NCBI RefSeq assembly: GCF_038008685.1
Contig: NZ_JBBOZQ010000001.1
Span: forward strand, 2,294,001-2,358,000
Source of the DNA: Lysinibacillus sp. FSL W8-0992
GTDB lineage: Bacteria > Bacillota > Bacilli > Bacillales_A > Planococcaceae
Direction: 5' to 3'
DNA length: 64,000 nucleotides
Part shown: positions 1 through 10,350 of the stretch, one piece after another
Numbering within the stretch: the stretch's first letter is position 1
Layout of the letters: each line of letters opens with the position of its first letter
The notes under the pieces: model-generated
The model's input: only the letters and a program-made list of their open reading frames with translations
What the model was told of the DNA's origin: nothing
The model's database searches: none
Made by a program: the position numbers and the translations under genes

Positions 1-294
1 AAATTCCCTGGTGTTGGTAAAAAAACAGCACGTCAAATGATTCTAGATTTGAAAGGCAAACTTGGTTCTTTACTTGACACTATTGAGTTACCTAGCTCTG
101 AGGATGAGTTACCGTTATTTGGCGTCAATCCATATAAGCATGAATTAGAAGAAGCCATTCTAGCATTAATGGCACTTGGTTATTCAGAAAAAGAACTCGA
201 TAAAATCCGACCGCTTCTTGAAGATAATGACAAGCTAGAAACAACAGATGCCTATATGAAGCAAGCATTACAGCTTCTACTGAAGTTAAAATAA
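1..294 (+). CDS. ruvA: Holliday junction branch migration protein RuvA (5' truncated by window)
   Basis: C-terminal part of RuvA, the tetrameric Holliday-junction binding subunit that loads the RuvB motor. The frame is open from base 1, so the start lies upstream of the window. The first residues form the end of a helix-hairpin-helix DNA-binding motif ([20 protein letters not shown]). A short acidic linker follows, then a three-helix C-terminal domain of the type that contacts RuvB ([15 protein letters not shown]). The stop lies 18 bases before ruvB, the usual ruvAB operon arrangement. Identification is secure from the HhH motif and the neighbour. Confidence 0.95.
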   Translation, partial: KFPGVGKKTARQMILDLKGKLGSLLDTIELPSSEDELPLFGVNPYKHELEEAILALMALGYSEKELDKIRPLLEDNDKLETTDAYMKQALQLLLKLK

Positions 295-312
295 TGAAAG
301 GGGGGCAGGTAC

Positions 313-1317
313 ATGTCAGAGCGCATGATAGCAAGTGAAGCAGGTAGTTATGATGAACAATTTGAATTATCTCTAAGACCACAAAGATTGGCTCAATATA
401 TTGGGCAGCAGAAGGTTAAAGAGAACTTACAAATTTTCATTGAAGCGGCGAAGCTTCGGCAGGAAAGTTTGGATCATGTACTATTATATGGTCCTCCTGG
501 ATTGGGAAAGACGACATTAGCCGCGATTATTGCAAATGAAATGAATGTTAATGTTCGTATGACGAGTGGCCCTGCTATTGAGCGTCCAGGAGATTTAGCC
601 GCAATTTTAAGCTCACTGGAGCCGGGGGATGTATTATTTATTGATGAAATTCATCGCCTTCCCCGTGCGATTGAAGAGGTACTATATCCAGCAATGGAGG
701 ATTTTTGTTTAGACATCGTTGTTGGAAAAGGCCCTGAAGCACGTTCTGTCCGTCTTGATTTGCCACCTTTTACACTCGTTGGGGCAACTACAAGAGCGGG
801 AGCGTTGTCAGCGCCACTCCGAGATCGATTTGGTGTTCTACTACGTCTAGAATTTTATGATGATACATCATTAGCTGAAATTGTAGTTAGAAGCGCGCAT
901 TTATTTGATGTCGATATTGAGCAAATAGCCGCAGGTGAAATGGCAAGGCGCTCACGTGGTACGCCTCGTATCGCTAACCGCTTACTTAAACGAGTGCGAG
1001 ATTATGCACAAGTGCTTGGAGATGGTATGATAACGGAGGACCTTGCCAAGCAAGCGCTAGAACTTTTACAAGTTGATCCTAGAGGGCTTGACCATATTGA
1101 CCATAAACTTGTGACCAATATGATTGAGCGCTTCCGTGGTGGCCCAGTAGGCTTAGATACACTTGCTGCCTCCATAGGTGAAGAACGAGTGACGATAGAA
1201 GATGTGTACGAGCCTTATTTAATGCAAATAGGCTTTATTCAACGTACACCGCGTGGACGTGTTGCAACGCATCTTGCTTACGAACATTTTGGATATGATT
1301 ATCCACAACAAACATAA
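313..1317 (+). CDS. ruvB: Holliday junction branch migration ATPase RuvB
   Basis: Hexameric AAA+ motor that drives branch migration of Holliday junctions with RuvA and RuvC-type resolvases. The 334 residues match the family length. The Walker A motif GPPGLGKTT is at about residues 60-68 and Walker B LFIDEIH at about 108-114. A sensor-1 GATTRAG lies at about 157-163, with the arginine-finger region PLRDRFG just after it. The C-terminal winged-helix DNA-binding domain ends in RTPRGRVAT. The ATG at 313 is preceded by a strong AAAGGGGGG ribosome binding site, 18 bases after the ruvA stop. The downstream gene queA begins 18 bases after this stop, so all are probably cotranscribed. Confidence 0.98.
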   Translation: MSERMIASEAGSYDEQFELSLRPQRLAQYIGQQKVKENLQIFIEAAKLRQESLDHVLLYGPPGLGKTTLAAIIANEMNVNVRMTSGPAIERPGDLAAILSSLEPGDVLFIDEIHRLPRAIEEVLYPAMEDFCLDIVVGKGPEARSVRLDLPPFTLVGATTRAGALSAPLRDRFGVLLRLEFYDDTSLAEIVVRSAHLFDVDIEQIAAGEMARRSRGTPRIANRLLKRVRDYAQVLGDGMITEDLAKQALELLQVDPRGLDHIDHKLVTNMIERFRGGPVGLDTLAASIGEERVTIEDVYEPYLMQIGFIQRTPRGRVATHLAYEHFGYDYPQQT

Positions 1318-1335
1318 AAGAAGGAAGTTTTTTCA

Positions 1336-2382
1336 ATGCGTGTAGAAGATTTTGATTTTGAATTACCAGAGGAGCTCATTGCACAAACGCCACTTGTCGA
1401 TCGTACGGCAAGCCGTTTAATGGTGGTGACACCGGGCTCAGAAAAAGTCGAGCATCATCATTTTGCCCATATATTAAATGAGCTACATGCTGGTGACTGT
1501 CTTGTATTAAATGATACAAGAGTATTACCAGCACGTTTAATGGGTGTGAAAGAGGAAACAGGCGCACATATCGAAGTATTGCTTTTAAAGCAAACAGCAG
1601 GCACTGATGAATGGGAAACGCTTGTAAAGCCAGCAAAACGTGTTAAAGTGGGTACCGTTGTGACATTTGGCGACGGTTTACTAACCGCTACTTGTACAGC
1701 TGAGTTAGACCATGGTGGCCGGATGTTTGAATTTAAATACGAAGGTATTTTTTATGAAATATTGGAGCAACTTGGAGAAATGCCATTGCCTCCATATATT
1801 CGCGAAAAATTAGATGACAGTGAACGTTATCAAACTGTATATGCGAAAGAACGCGGCTCGGCAGCAGCACCAACAGCAGGTCTTCATTTTACTCAAGAAT
1901 TATTAAATCAAGTTCGCGCAAAAGGTGTGGAAATTGTTTTTATAACGCTGCATGTTGGTCTTGGAACATTCCGTCCAGTGAGTGTGGACTCGATAGAAAA
2001 TCACGAAATGCATGCTGAATTTTATAGCGTAACAGAAGAAGCGGCTGCTACGATCAACCGAGTGAAAGCAAATGGTGGGAATGTGATAGCTGTTGGTACA
2101 ACTTCTACTCGTACGCTCGAAACAATTGGCTCTAAGTATGGAGAAGTACGTGCAGAGCAAGGTTGGACATCTATTTTCATTTATCCAGGCTATAAATTTA
2201 CTGTAGTGGATGGTTTAATTACAAACTTCCATTTACCGAAATCGACTTTAGTAATGCTCGTTAGTACACTTGCGACGAAGGATACGATTTTAAGTGCTTA
2301 CAATCAGGCAGTAGAAGAAAAATATCGCTTCTTCAGCTTCGGGGATGCTATGTTTATACGTCCAAGTTCAATTCGTAAATAA
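1336..2382 (+). CDS. queA: S-adenosylmethionine:tRNA ribosyltransferase-isomerase QueA
   Basis: QueA transfers and isomerises the ribose of S-adenosylmethionine onto preQ1 in tRNA to form epoxyqueuosine, the step after Tgt. The 348 residues match the family. Recognisable blocks are [11 protein letters not shown] at about 58-69, [10 protein letters not shown] at about 176-185, [10 protein letters not shown] at about 206-215 and EMHAEFY at about 224-230. It follows ruvB closely (RBS AAGGAAG) and precedes tgt by 114 bases, as in B. subtilis. The gap to tgt contains an 11-bp inverted repeat. Confidence 0.98.
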   Translation: MRVEDFDFELPEELIAQTPLVDRTASRLMVVTPGSEKVEHHHFAHILNELHAGDCLVLNDTRVLPARLMGVKEETGAHIEVLLLKQTAGTDEWETLVKPAKRVKVGTVVTFGDGLLTATCTAELDHGGRMFEFKYEGIFYEILEQLGEMPLPPYIREKLDDSERYQTVYAKERGSAAAPTAGLHFTQELLNQVRAKGVEIVFITLHVGLGTFRPVSVDSIENHEMHAEFYSVTEEAAATINRVKANGGNVIAVGTTSTRTLETIGSKYGEVRAEQGWTSIFIYPGYKFTVVDGLITNFHLPKSTLVMLVSTLATKDTILSAYNQAVEEKYRFFSFGDAMFIRPSSIRK

Positions 2383-2386
2383 TGTT

Positions 2387-2421
2387 TATCAACATTCTAT
2401 TAAGACAGTTGAATGTTGATA
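2387..2421 (+). terminator. inverted repeat between queA and tgt, possible weak terminator or attenuator
   Basis: A perfect 11-bp inverted repeat (arms 2387-2397 and 2411-2421, 13-base loop) starts right after the queA stop. It is followed by a T-rich but interrupted tract (ATTGATTTTTC). It could partly terminate or stabilise the queA transcript. The weak U-tract makes full termination uncertain. Confidence 0.45.
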
Positions 2422-2478
2422 TTGATTTTTCAAATGAAAAATTTAAAAAAATCGGAGTACTGTTTTTACTTTAGATAA

Positions 2479-3642
<1,164 letters not shown>

Positions 3643-3783
3643 AAATGGAATGTATCTTAGCGAAAATTTACCTGTTATAGAAAAACTATTGATAATATAG
3701 AAAAATTTTGGGCTTGTCCATCGCTTTTTTAGGGTGAAATAGTCTATACTAAAAAAGTGAGATTTGGAAAGGGGGCTAACAAT

Positions 3784-4056
3784 ATGAATATGGAATCAAT
3801 TTTAGGATTTGCGCCTATTATATTGATGTTCGTGGCGATGTGGTTCATTTTAATCCGTCCTGCTAAAAAGAGACAGCAAGAAACGCAAAATATGCAAGGT
3901 AGCTTACAGCGCGGTGATAAAGTTATTACAATCGGTGGCTTACATGGTGTGATCGACTCAATCGAGGACACTGCTATCACTTTAGTTATCGCTGATAATG
4001 TTCGCGTTAAATTTGACCGTCAAGCAATTGGACGTGTCGTAAATGACCAAGTATAA
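3784..4056 (+). CDS. yajC: preprotein translocase subunit YajC
   Basis: Small single-span membrane protein that associates with SecDF at the Sec translocon. This start gives 90 residues. One hydrophobic helix near the N-terminus (APIILMFVAMWFILIRP) is followed by the conserved basic KKRQQ segment and a soluble beta-rich domain (GDKVITIGGLHGVI). An in-frame GTG exists at 3757, but the ribosome binding site GGAAAGGGGG ends 8 bases before the ATG at 3784, so the ATG is preferred. A terminator hairpin follows. secDF lies about 3 kb downstream, separated by a DUF421 gene, spoVB and comN. Confidence 0.95.
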   Translation: MNMESILGFAPIILMFVAMWFILIRPAKKRQQETQNMQGSLQRGDKVITIGGLHGVIDSIEDTAITLVIADNVRVKFDRQAIGRVVNDQV

Positions 4057-4062
4057 TAATAT

Positions 4063-4098
4063 AAGGCGTTGTCCCAAATAATTTTTGGACAACGCCTT
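4063..4098 (+). terminator. terminator-like hairpin after yajC
   Basis: A 12-bp perfect stem AAGGCGTTGTCC/GGACAACGCCTT (arms 4063-4074 and 4087-4098) follows the yajC stop. The tail TTGCAATTC is poor in T, so it may work together with the second hairpin immediately downstream. Confidence 0.65.
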
Positions 4099-4107
4099 TG
4101 CAATTCT

Positions 4108-4150
4108 AAAAGCTTTGTCGAAATGTGCGCATTTTTGACACAGCTTTTTT
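4108..4150 (+). terminator. second hairpin with T-run upstream of the DUF421 gene
   Basis: A long imperfect stem (4108-4119 pairing with 4137-4148, with an inner 5-bp helix AAATG/CATTT) ends in a run of six T. It looks like a genuine intrinsic terminator in tandem with the yajC hairpin, insulating the DUF421 gene from the upstream operon. Confidence 0.7.
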
Positions 4151-4199
4151 GTATAAAAAGCAACTGATACGGTCACCTTGATATTGTGGGGGTGTCTGT

Positions 4200-4835
4200 A
4201 TGGAAGAATATTTAACAATTATTTTTAGAACGTGCTTTTTATATGTGTTTATACTTATTGTTTTTCGTTTAATGGGTAAACGTGAAGTAGGTGAACTTTC
4301 TGTCATCGATTTAGTCGTGTTTGTTTTGATTGCGGAAGTTGCTGCTTTTGCACTTGATGATTACGAAAATCCTTTATTTAATGCCATTTTACCGATTATT
4401 ATTTTGCTTTTTATTCAAATATTGAGTGCTTATTTATCGTTAAAAAATAAAAAGATACGTGATTTAGTTGACGGTGAACCAGCACTTCTCGTTAAAGATG
4501 GTATTATCCAAGAAAATGAAATGCGGAAGCAACGCTATAATTTGGATGACCTATGTCAGCAACTACGTGAAAATGGCATCGCTTCTGTTACTGAAATTGC
4601 TTATGCTTACTTAGAGCCTTCTGGCAACCTTTCCGTTTACAAAAAGGATGAGAAGGCATTTATCTATCCGCTGATCATTGATGGTGATATCCAAAATAGA
4701 CACTTATTGATTATTCATAAGGATGAAGAATGGTTAATGGAAGAGCTAGCTAAAAATAATATTCAGGATACTAGTACGGTGTTCTTTTGTATATGGGAAG
4801 ACAATCGACTCCATATTCAATTAAAGGAATTTTAA
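4200..4835 (+). CDS. DUF421 family membrane protein (YrbG/YetF-like)
   Basis: A 211-residue protein with about three N-terminal hydrophobic helices (residues 5-25, 36-52 and 62-80), followed by the soluble DUF421 domain. Family hallmarks are FRLMGKREVGELSVIDLV, DGEPALLVKDG and the RYNLDDLCQQLRENG segment. B. subtilis yrbG has the same place between yajC and spoVB. The biochemical function is not established; related proteins are linked to spore or germination physiology. The ATG follows a GTGGGGGTG ribosome site. The 3' end overlaps the convergent spoVB by 4 bases. Confidence 0.85.
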   Translation: MEEYLTIIFRTCFLYVFILIVFRLMGKREVGELSVIDLVVFVLIAEVAAFALDDYENPLFNAILPIIILLFIQILSAYLSLKNKKIRDLVDGEPALLVKDGIIQENEMRKQRYNLDDLCQQLRENGIASVTEIAYAYLEPSGNLSVYKKDEKAFIYPLIIDGDIQNRHLLIIHKDEEWLMEELAKNNIQDTSTVFFCIWEDNRLHIQLKEF

Positions 4836-6349
4836 ACCTTCTTGGCTAATTTACGTATATAAAGGAAATCTGTAAAGCGTAATTGGTTTGTCAGTAATAA
4901 CAGCGTAAATAGTAAAAATAATGTAACACAGCTACTTAATAGGAACGGTAATGGCATAATTTGCATGAAGAAATATTGCGCAATACAAACGCCAATAAAA
5001 CAACTATAAGGTACAACAAACATACGGAAGCCTGCGCGTAAATTTTTACGTTGTCTAACTGTAGCGATATGCAAGAACGATGTTAGTAACACACCGAAGC
5101 CAATTGCTACAACAGCACCTTTTTCTTGTATCCCAGGTTGAGAGGCCAGTACAAACATGACGAATAGTTTGCCAAGGCCACCGTATATTGAATTCATCAT
5201 TGCAGCACGAGCTTCACCGACAGCTTGTAAAATCGAATGTAATGGACTTTGAATATAATAAAAATAGAAAATGGGTGCTAAAATTTTCACATAGCCTCTA
5301 TTTTCTTCTAAGTGAAATAATTTCATTGCTAAGTCATCACCGTGCACGAAAAAATACGTAGCAGCGACGCAACCTACCAATGAAGATAAGCGTAGAGAAA
5401 CGGATATACGTTCCTGTAAAAGAGCGTTATGTTGACGAGCGACTGCATCACTGACAGCAGGAATAAGGACAATTGAAAGTGCTGTGGATACAAAGGCTGG
5501 GAATAATAGCAGGGGCACTAAAACACCTGAAATAACTCCGTATAATATAGTCGCGGCAGATGCTGTCAATCCTGCCATCGTTAATGCCTTTAAAAAGATA
5601 ATTGGTTCTAAAAACCAAGTGAAAGAGCCAAATAGTTTGCTTCCTGCTGAAGGTACGGCAACCCGCAACATAGGTGAAGCAGGATAGGACTCCACTTTGC
5701 TTTTTCTTGGCAATAATTTTTTCTTTGAAATCGTATAATGTAGCCATAAATACAAGAAAGCAACTACTTCAGCTAACAGTGTAATACCCATTGCAGAAGC
5801 TGCAGTTATCGAAGCATTATTATAAGCAGCAACCAGTGGTAACATGAAGGTAATAAACCCGATACGAACAATTTGTTCAAGCATTTGTGCCCAAGCAGTT
5901 GGTGTAATTTTAGCAACGCCCTGTAAATAAGCGCGAAGTAATCCTGAACCAACCGAAACTGGCACAGCGAAGAGTGCAATCCAAAGTGTAAAGGTTGTTT
6001 GTTCATTATGTAACAGCGTAGTAGAGATATAAGGTATTGTTAGTGCAACGAGTGGCATAAAAACAATCATACCAATAAATGACCAAAGGATTGCTGTACG
6101 CATCACGCCAAAAATGCTTTCGCGTTTATTTTTTGCTAGTAATTCAGCTACAATTTTTGCTACAGCGATAGGTAGTCCAAGTTGAATGAGTGAGATGAAG
6201 AAAATAAATGCAGGATAGGCGGTCATATAAATACCGACTGCCTCTTCACCAGCAATACGCATAAACTGCATTCTATAAAAGAAGCCAAAGAGTTTAGATA
6301 AGAAAATCACAAACATTAAAAATAGTGTACCTCTTACAAAAGAACTCAT
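4832..6349 (-). CDS. spoVB: stage V sporulation protein B, MOP-family lipid flippase
   Basis: Polytopic membrane protein of the MVF/MurJ-SpoVB flippase group. It is needed for spore cortex peptidoglycan synthesis and probably moves lipid-linked precursors across the membrane. The 505 residues contain about 14 predicted hydrophobic spans. The start is typical of SpoVB (RGTLFLMFVIFLSKLFGFFYR), followed by QLGLPIAVAKIVAE and LRAYLQGV. It is transcribed opposite to its neighbours and shares a roughly 90-bp divergent region with comN. It is one sign that the organism forms endospores. Confidence 0.93.
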   Translation of the reverse strand: MSSFVRGTLFLMFVIFLSKLFGFFYRMQFMRIAGEEAVGIYMTAYPAFIFFISLIQLGLPIAVAKIVAELLAKNKRESIFGVMRTAILWSFIGMIVFMPLVALTIPYISTTLLHNEQTTFTLWIALFAVPVSVGSGLLRAYLQGVAKITPTAWAQMLEQIVRIGFITFMLPLVAAYNNASITAASAMGITLLAEVVAFLYLWLHYTISKKKLLPRKSKVESYPASPMLRVAVPSAGSKLFGSFTWFLEPIIFLKALTMAGLTASAATILYGVISGVLVPLLLFPAFVSTALSIVLIPAVSDAVARQHNALLQERISVSLRLSSLVGCVAATYFFVHGDDLAMKLFHLEENRGYVKILAPIFYFYYIQSPLHSILQAVGEARAAMMNSIYGGLGKLFVMFVLASQPGIQEKGAVVAIGFGVLLTSFLHIATVRQRKNLRAGFRMFVVPYSCFIGVCIAQYFFMQIMPLPFLLSSCVTLFLLFTLLLLTNQLRFTDFLYIRKLAKKV

Positions 6350-6442
6350 GCCATCCGTCCCTTCTCAAGCCGCAAAAATTCATTTACACTATTTGTATGC
6401 AAACACTTCTTACGATACAACTTTGATTGGAGATGATTCAAA

Positions 6443-6781
6443 ATGAGTATGCAACATGCACAACTATTTGAAAAAATTCGTCCGGCAATTGATAGTAAGA
6501 TTGCAGAATTTAAGTATTATAATTATGATGCGATTACAGCAGAAGAATTATGGCGTTTTTGCGTAGAAAAAAAATGGCGGAAAAAAAATATAGAGCAATT
6601 GCGCTTATATGAAATTATTGCTACTATTTTTGCAGTATCACCGTCCGATATTGTCTCATTCAACCAAGTAGAGTTTTTACAAAGTGATGATTGGTTTGCA
6701 GAAATAAACACAGAGGAACTAAAATCATTGCTTGGTCCGGTGAAAACACAAGCAGAATATGTCGGTTCTGTAAAAGATTAA
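6443..6781 (+). CDS. comN: ComN-like post-transcriptional regulator
   Basis: Small soluble protein (112 residues) matching the ComN/YrzD family by content (EELWRFCVEKKWRKK ... EIIATIFAVSPSDIVSFNQVE) and by position between spoVB and secDF. In B. subtilis, ComN affects the late-competence comE mRNA. The role here is inferred only. The ATG at 6443 follows TTGGAGATGA, and a strong terminator lies 30 bases after the stop. Confidence 0.8.
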   Translation: MSMQHAQLFEKIRPAIDSKIAEFKYYNYDAITAEELWRFCVEKKWRKKNIEQLRLYEIIATIFAVSPSDIVSFNQVEFLQSDDWFAEINTEELKSLLGPVKTQAEYVGSVKD

Positions 6782-6810
6782 TAAGAATAATACAGTGTTG
6801 AATTGACACC

Positions 6811-6850
6811 AAGCGCAACGTGTTTCATAATGAGTGTGTTGCGCTTTTTT
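6811..6850 (+). terminator. intrinsic terminator after comN
   Basis: Stem AAGCGCAAC/GTTGCGCTT (arms 6811-6819 and about 6838-6846) followed by six T. It closes the comN transcript. Confidence 0.85.
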
Positions 6851-7137
6851 ACTTTGTACAAGCCATATTAAAAAAAAGGCTGTAAAAAGTTGTAAGGAAT
6901 TTTGATTTCCCTACATAAATGTTCCGCTTACTATTCATAATGAAATGGGAGACGCATCTTCTATTAGTACGGGATTTGCGCGTTATTGAACGATTAAAAT
7001 AAGTAAAGCAACCCTTTTGAAGCACGAGCTACAATTATTCTAAGGAAAAGGAGGAATACAGGTTTCAAAAGGTATTGCTAGTATACTTGTTTGCAGTGTA
7101 AGGGATGCCCTTGCACCAATTCGAGGAGGATTTATAG
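6851..7137 (+). promoter_or_regulatory. long leader region upstream of secDF
   Basis: This roughly 290-base gap between the comN terminator and secDF holds no convincing gene. It has two purine-rich ribosome-binding-like sequences: AAGGAAAAGGAGG at about 7041-7053, followed by no ATG/GTG/TTG at a useful distance in the long open frame, and GAGGAGG just before the secDF ATG. No clear consensus promoter or known riboswitch motif was recognised. The extra Shine-Dalgarno and the length suggest a regulated leader, which is inference. Confidence 0.35.
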
Positions 7138-9405
7138 ATGAAATTAAGAAGTCGAATTGTTGCATTCGTGCTACTTTTGGTGCTATTTGCAGCTTCCATG
7201 GGTACGACTGTAGATGGCGTCTTAAAGGAAATTAAGCTTGGTCTTGATTTACAAGGCGGGTTTGAGGTACTTTATGAGGTCAAAGAATTAAAAGAAGGAC
7301 AAGAAATCACACCTGAGGTTGTAACCGCAACGGCAACAGCTCTTAGTAACCGTGTCAATGCAATTGGGGTAAGTGAACCAAGCATACAGGTTGAAGACAA
7401 AAACCGTATTCGCGTGCAATTAGCGGGGGTTGAAGACCAAGAATCTGCTCGTAAAATGCTATCTACATCTGCGAATTTAACATTCCGTGATGTCGATGAT
7501 AATTTACTTTTAGATGGTGATGATTTAAAGGCTGATGGTGCGTCAGCTTCCTTTGACCAACAAAACCGTCCAATTGTTTCGCTAACGTTAAAAGATGCGA
7601 AAAAATTTGCGGATATTACGAGTAAAATTGCTGCCAAACCACAAGGCCAAAATTTACTTGTTGTATGGCTAGACTTTGAAGAAGGCGTCGATTCTTATAA
7701 AGCGGAATCACAAAAAGCGAAACCTCGCTATGCTTCTGCAGCAACAGTTAGTCAAACATTAAATACTACAGATGTAATGATCAGTGGTAGCTTTACAGTT
7801 GACGAAACAAAAAATTTAGCAGGTATTTTAAATGCAGGGGCACTTCCTGTGAAACTTGATGAGATTTACTCTACATCAGTTGGTGCACAATTCGGTGACC
7901 AAGCATTAAAAAGTACAGTATTTGCAGGGATTGTAGGCGTAATAGTTATATTCCTATTTATGCTATTCTACTACCGTTTACCTGGTTTCATTTCAATTGT
8001 TACTCTTGTTGTTTTCACATTCCTAGTACTTGTTGTGTTCGACTGGATTAATGCCGTGTTAACATTGCCAGGTATTGCAGCTATCGTGCTCGGAATAGGG
8101 ATGGCAGTAGATGCGAATATCTTGGCAGCAGAACGTATTCGGGAAGAGCTACGTGTTGGTTATTCGGTAAAACAAGCGTTCCAGATTGGTTCAAAACAAT
8201 CTTTATCAGCGATTGTCGATGCGCAGCTCACAACATTATTAGCTGCAGGTGTATTATTCTACTTCGGTACAAGCTCTGTTAAAGGATTTGCAACAACATT
8301 AATCATTAGTATCTTATTGAGCTTCTTAACGGCTGTTTGGGGTTCTCGTGTGCTATTAGGATTACTTGTAAACAGCGGTTACTTTAATAATCCAGCATGG
8401 TTTGGTATACCAAAATCTAAACAACATAGCTTGGATGAAAAAATCGGTACATTAGATTTATCAACGAAATTTGATCGTTTTGACTTTGTACACAACCGTA
8501 AAAAATTCTATACGCTCTCTTTAGCTATTTTTGTTGCAGGGATTGTCGTTCTTGGAATCTTCCGTTTAAACCTTGGGATTGACTTCTCAAGTGGTACGCG
8601 CGTGCAAATAGAAGCGGATCAAACATTAACAAAAGAAGAAGTTTCAAAATATGTGGCTAGCATCGATTTCCCATCTGATGATATTGTGCTTTCAGGTGAG
8701 AAAAATAATATGGCGGTTATCCGTTATAAAGATGACTTATCACAAAGTGAAGTTTTAAAATTCAAAAAGGTAGTAGGCGAGAAATATGGTCATGAACCTG
8801 CAGTAAGTACTGTATCTCCAACTATCGGTAAAGAGCTCGTGAAAAATGCTATTAAAGCATTAGCACTTGCTGCACTTGGAATCATTATTTATGTAGCGAT
8901 TCGATTTGAATGGCGTATGGGTATTGGCGCGATTGTATCGCTTCTGCATGACGTATTCCTCATCATTGCTGTCTTTAGTTTTATGCGCTTAGAAGTGGAC
9001 ATTACGTTTATTGCAGCCGTACTGACAATTGTTGGTTACTCCATTAACGATACAATTGTTACATTTGACCGCATGCGTGAAAACTTAGAGCAGTATGATA
9101 CGATTAAAGACAGAGAAGTTTTGGCGAACATTGTTAATAAATCGTTACGTCAAACGATGGGACGCTCGGTAAATACGGTATTAACTGTAATTATCGTAGT
9201 AGTGTCGCTCCTGATTTTCGGTGCACCTTCAATTGAAACGTTCTCAATTGCGTTATTAATTGGTTTAATTACAGGTATGTATTCTTCAATCTGTATTGCA
9301 GCCCAAATCTGGTACTCACTAAAAGTGCGTGAGATGAAAAAATCAGATGGTCAATTACGCAAAAAAGAGAAAAAACAATGGGGAACTGACGAACCTACTG
9401 TTTAA
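7138..9405 (+). CDS. secDF: fused protein translocase subunit SecDF
   Basis: Natural fusion of SecD and SecF in one 755-residue polypeptide, as in B. subtilis. It is a proton-motive-force-driven helper of SecYEG that assists late secretion. The SecD half has one N-terminal helix, the signature LGLDLQGGFEVLYEV at about 32-46, a large extracellular domain and five helices including GIGMAVDANILAAERIREE. The SecF half starts near residue 440, contains LGIDFSSGTRVQI at about 479-491, and ends with GYSINDTIVTFDRMREN. The ATG follows CGAGGAGGA. A perfect terminator hairpin follows. Confidence 0.97.
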   Translation: MKLRSRIVAFVLLLVLFAASMGTTVDGVLKEIKLGLDLQGGFEVLYEVKELKEGQEITPEVVTATATALSNRVNAIGVSEPSIQVEDKNRIRVQLAGVEDQESARKMLSTSANLTFRDVDDNLLLDGDDLKADGASASFDQQNRPIVSLTLKDAKKFADITSKIAAKPQGQNLLVVWLDFEEGVDSYKAESQKAKPRYASAATVSQTLNTTDVMISGSFTVDETKNLAGILNAGALPVKLDEIYSTSVGAQFGDQALKSTVFAGIVGVIVIFLFMLFYYRLPGFISIVTLVVFTFLVLVVFDWINAVLTLPGIAAIVLGIGMAVDANILAAERIREELRVGYSVKQAFQIGSKQSLSAIVDAQLTTLLAAGVLFYFGTSSVKGFATTLIISILLSFLTAVWGSRVLLGLLVNSGYFNNPAWFGIPKSKQHSLDEKIGTLDLSTKFDRFDFVHNRKKFYTLSLAIFVAGIVVLGIFRLNLGIDFSSGTRVQIEADQTLTKEEVSKYVASIDFPSDDIVLSGEKNNMAVIRYKDDLSQSEVLKFKKVVGEKYGHEPAVSTVSPTIGKELVKNAIKALALAALGIIIYVAIRFEWRMGIGAIVSLLHDVFLIIAVFSFMRLEVDITFIAAVLTIVGYSINDTIVTFDRMRENLEQYDTIKDREVLANIVNKSLRQTMGRSVNTVLTVIIVVVSLLIFGAPSIETFSIALLIGLITGMYSSICIAAQIWYSLKVREMKKSDGQLRKKEKKQWGTDEPTV

Positions 9406-9414
9406 TAAATAGTT

Positions 9415-9455
9415 AAAAGAGCCATTCTCAACTGATGTTGAGAATGGCTCTTTTT
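9415..9455 (+). terminator. intrinsic terminator after secDF
   Basis: Long stem AAAGAGCCATTCTCAAC/GTTGAGAATGGCTCTTT with a 4-base loop, followed by T-rich sequence. This is a strong rho-independent terminator. Confidence 0.92.
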
Positions 9456-9546
9456 GTATGGTTAGGATTAGTGTTTTACAAATAACTTAATTATTGAGTA
9501 TTTTTGTTGAAAATTTTAGTGTTTCTAATAATAATCTTTTATTGTG

Positions 9547-10017
9547 TTAATGATAGATTGTTTCATGTCTTATTAGCCCTGTATATTGTGAGTATTTGTA
9601 AAAATATACATCTTCTTTATATCTTTTATATAGTAAGGGAAACTGTTCGTGTGGTTTTGTATATCTGATGTGCTTATAATATACACTGCCTCTTTCAGAA
9701 GAGACTGAAGAAAAAATGGCAGTTGCTATAGAAGCTAGAACACCTACTATTACATTTTTTGTAAGTATGGCTGCGAGGACACCTATTAGTGCAGCTTTAG
9801 TTAAGCCAGATACATTAATTTGTCCATAATCTGTAAATTCATAAACCCATGTTGTACCAAATCCAGCACCTTGATCAACTGATAAAGGTCTTGGATTATT
9901 GTTTTGCAAGTGAATAGATTGATGGTTATTGATTGATGTATGCTCATTTTCAATTTCAGCAAATTTTTTTAAAGAATTTACTATTTCATCTGAAAGTTTT
10001 TCACCGTTTAAAAACAT
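9547..10017 (-). CDS. C-terminal frame of the broken secreted protein (hydrophobic segment)
   Basis: 156-residue frame lacking a ribosome site, so it is probably reached only through frame correction at the A7 run. It contains a polar N-terminal part, the GAGFGTTWVYEFTDYG motif, and a Gly/Ala/Ile/Val-rich stretch (about residues 72-102) long enough to insert into a membrane. A C-terminus rich in Tyr and Lys follows. This composition recalls secreted membrane-active peptides, but no family was identified. The neighbouring divergent membrane protein could be linked to it. Confidence 0.5.
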   Translation of the reverse strand: MFLNGEKLSDEIVNSLKKFAEIENEHTSINNHQSIHLQNNNPRPLSVDQGAGFGTTWVYEFTDYGQINVSGLTKAALIGVLAAILTKNVIVGVLASIATAIFSSVSSERGSVYYKHIRYTKPHEQFPLLYKRYKEDVYFYKYSQYTGLIRHETIYH

Positions 10018-10247
10018 TTCATTTTTTTAGTATCGTTGACAATGTTTTCAGTCGTGTTTCCGTCGTCTACAATCACCGTTTTTATGCCGTTGTCAGTATT
10101 TATTGTTACGATGAAACTTTCTTTTGTTGCAGAGTCAGTTAAAATAAATCTTTTATTATTTGATGATACTTCTGCATTAGCTGAGGGGAGATTGAGAGTA
10201 AATATTACTAGTAGTATTAACGCTGTAAGGTTTAGAAATTTTTTCAT
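10008..10247 (-). CDS. N-terminal frame of the broken secreted protein (signal peptide)
   Basis: 79-residue frame starting with a typical Sec signal: basic MKKF, hydrophobic LTALILLVIFTLNL, and an AxA-type cleavage site PSANA. The mature part contains RFILTDSATKESFIVTINT and a TVIVDDGNTTENIVND segment. It ends prematurely in MKCF after the A7 run. The strong ribosome site AAAGGAG and the signal peptide indicate that translation begins here. Function unknown. Confidence 0.6.
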   Translation of the reverse strand: MKKFLNLTALILLVIFTLNLPSANAEVSSNNKRFILTDSATKESFIVTINTDNGIKTVIVDDGNTTENIVNDTKKMKCF

Positions 10248-10350
10248 GATTATACTCCTTTCTTTAAAAGACTATAAATATGATATATAAATTATATATA
10301 GAAAAGGAAATAAATTAAACTAACAAGTGATTTTATAGGAGGGAAATTTA

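Larger units (their letters stand above)
9547..10247 (-). pseudogene. secreted protein gene broken by a one-base shift in an A7 run (composite of two frames)
   Basis: Two overlapping minus-strand frames appear to be one gene. The upstream frame (10247-10008) has a good ribosome site (AAAGGAG) and a clear signal peptide, but stops just after an A7 tract. The downstream frame (10017-9547) has an ATG with no Shine-Dalgarno. One extra A in the tract at about 10026-10032 would join ...NDTKK with NE-MFLNGEKL into a continuous protein of about 233 residues. Domains would be a signal peptide (1-25, cleavage near SANA), a charged beta-rich part, and a Gly/Ala/Ile-rich hydrophobic stretch ending in a Tyr-rich tail. 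It could be a true frameshift mutation, phase variation, recoding, or a sequencing error. No known family was recognised. Confidence 0.6.

Noticed and set aside
7048-7137. Possible arrest-peptide ORF upstream of secDF
   Set aside because: No acceptable start codon follows the Shine-Dalgarno in the long open frame; it would need ATA or GTT. Kept only as a low-interest finding, not a CDS.
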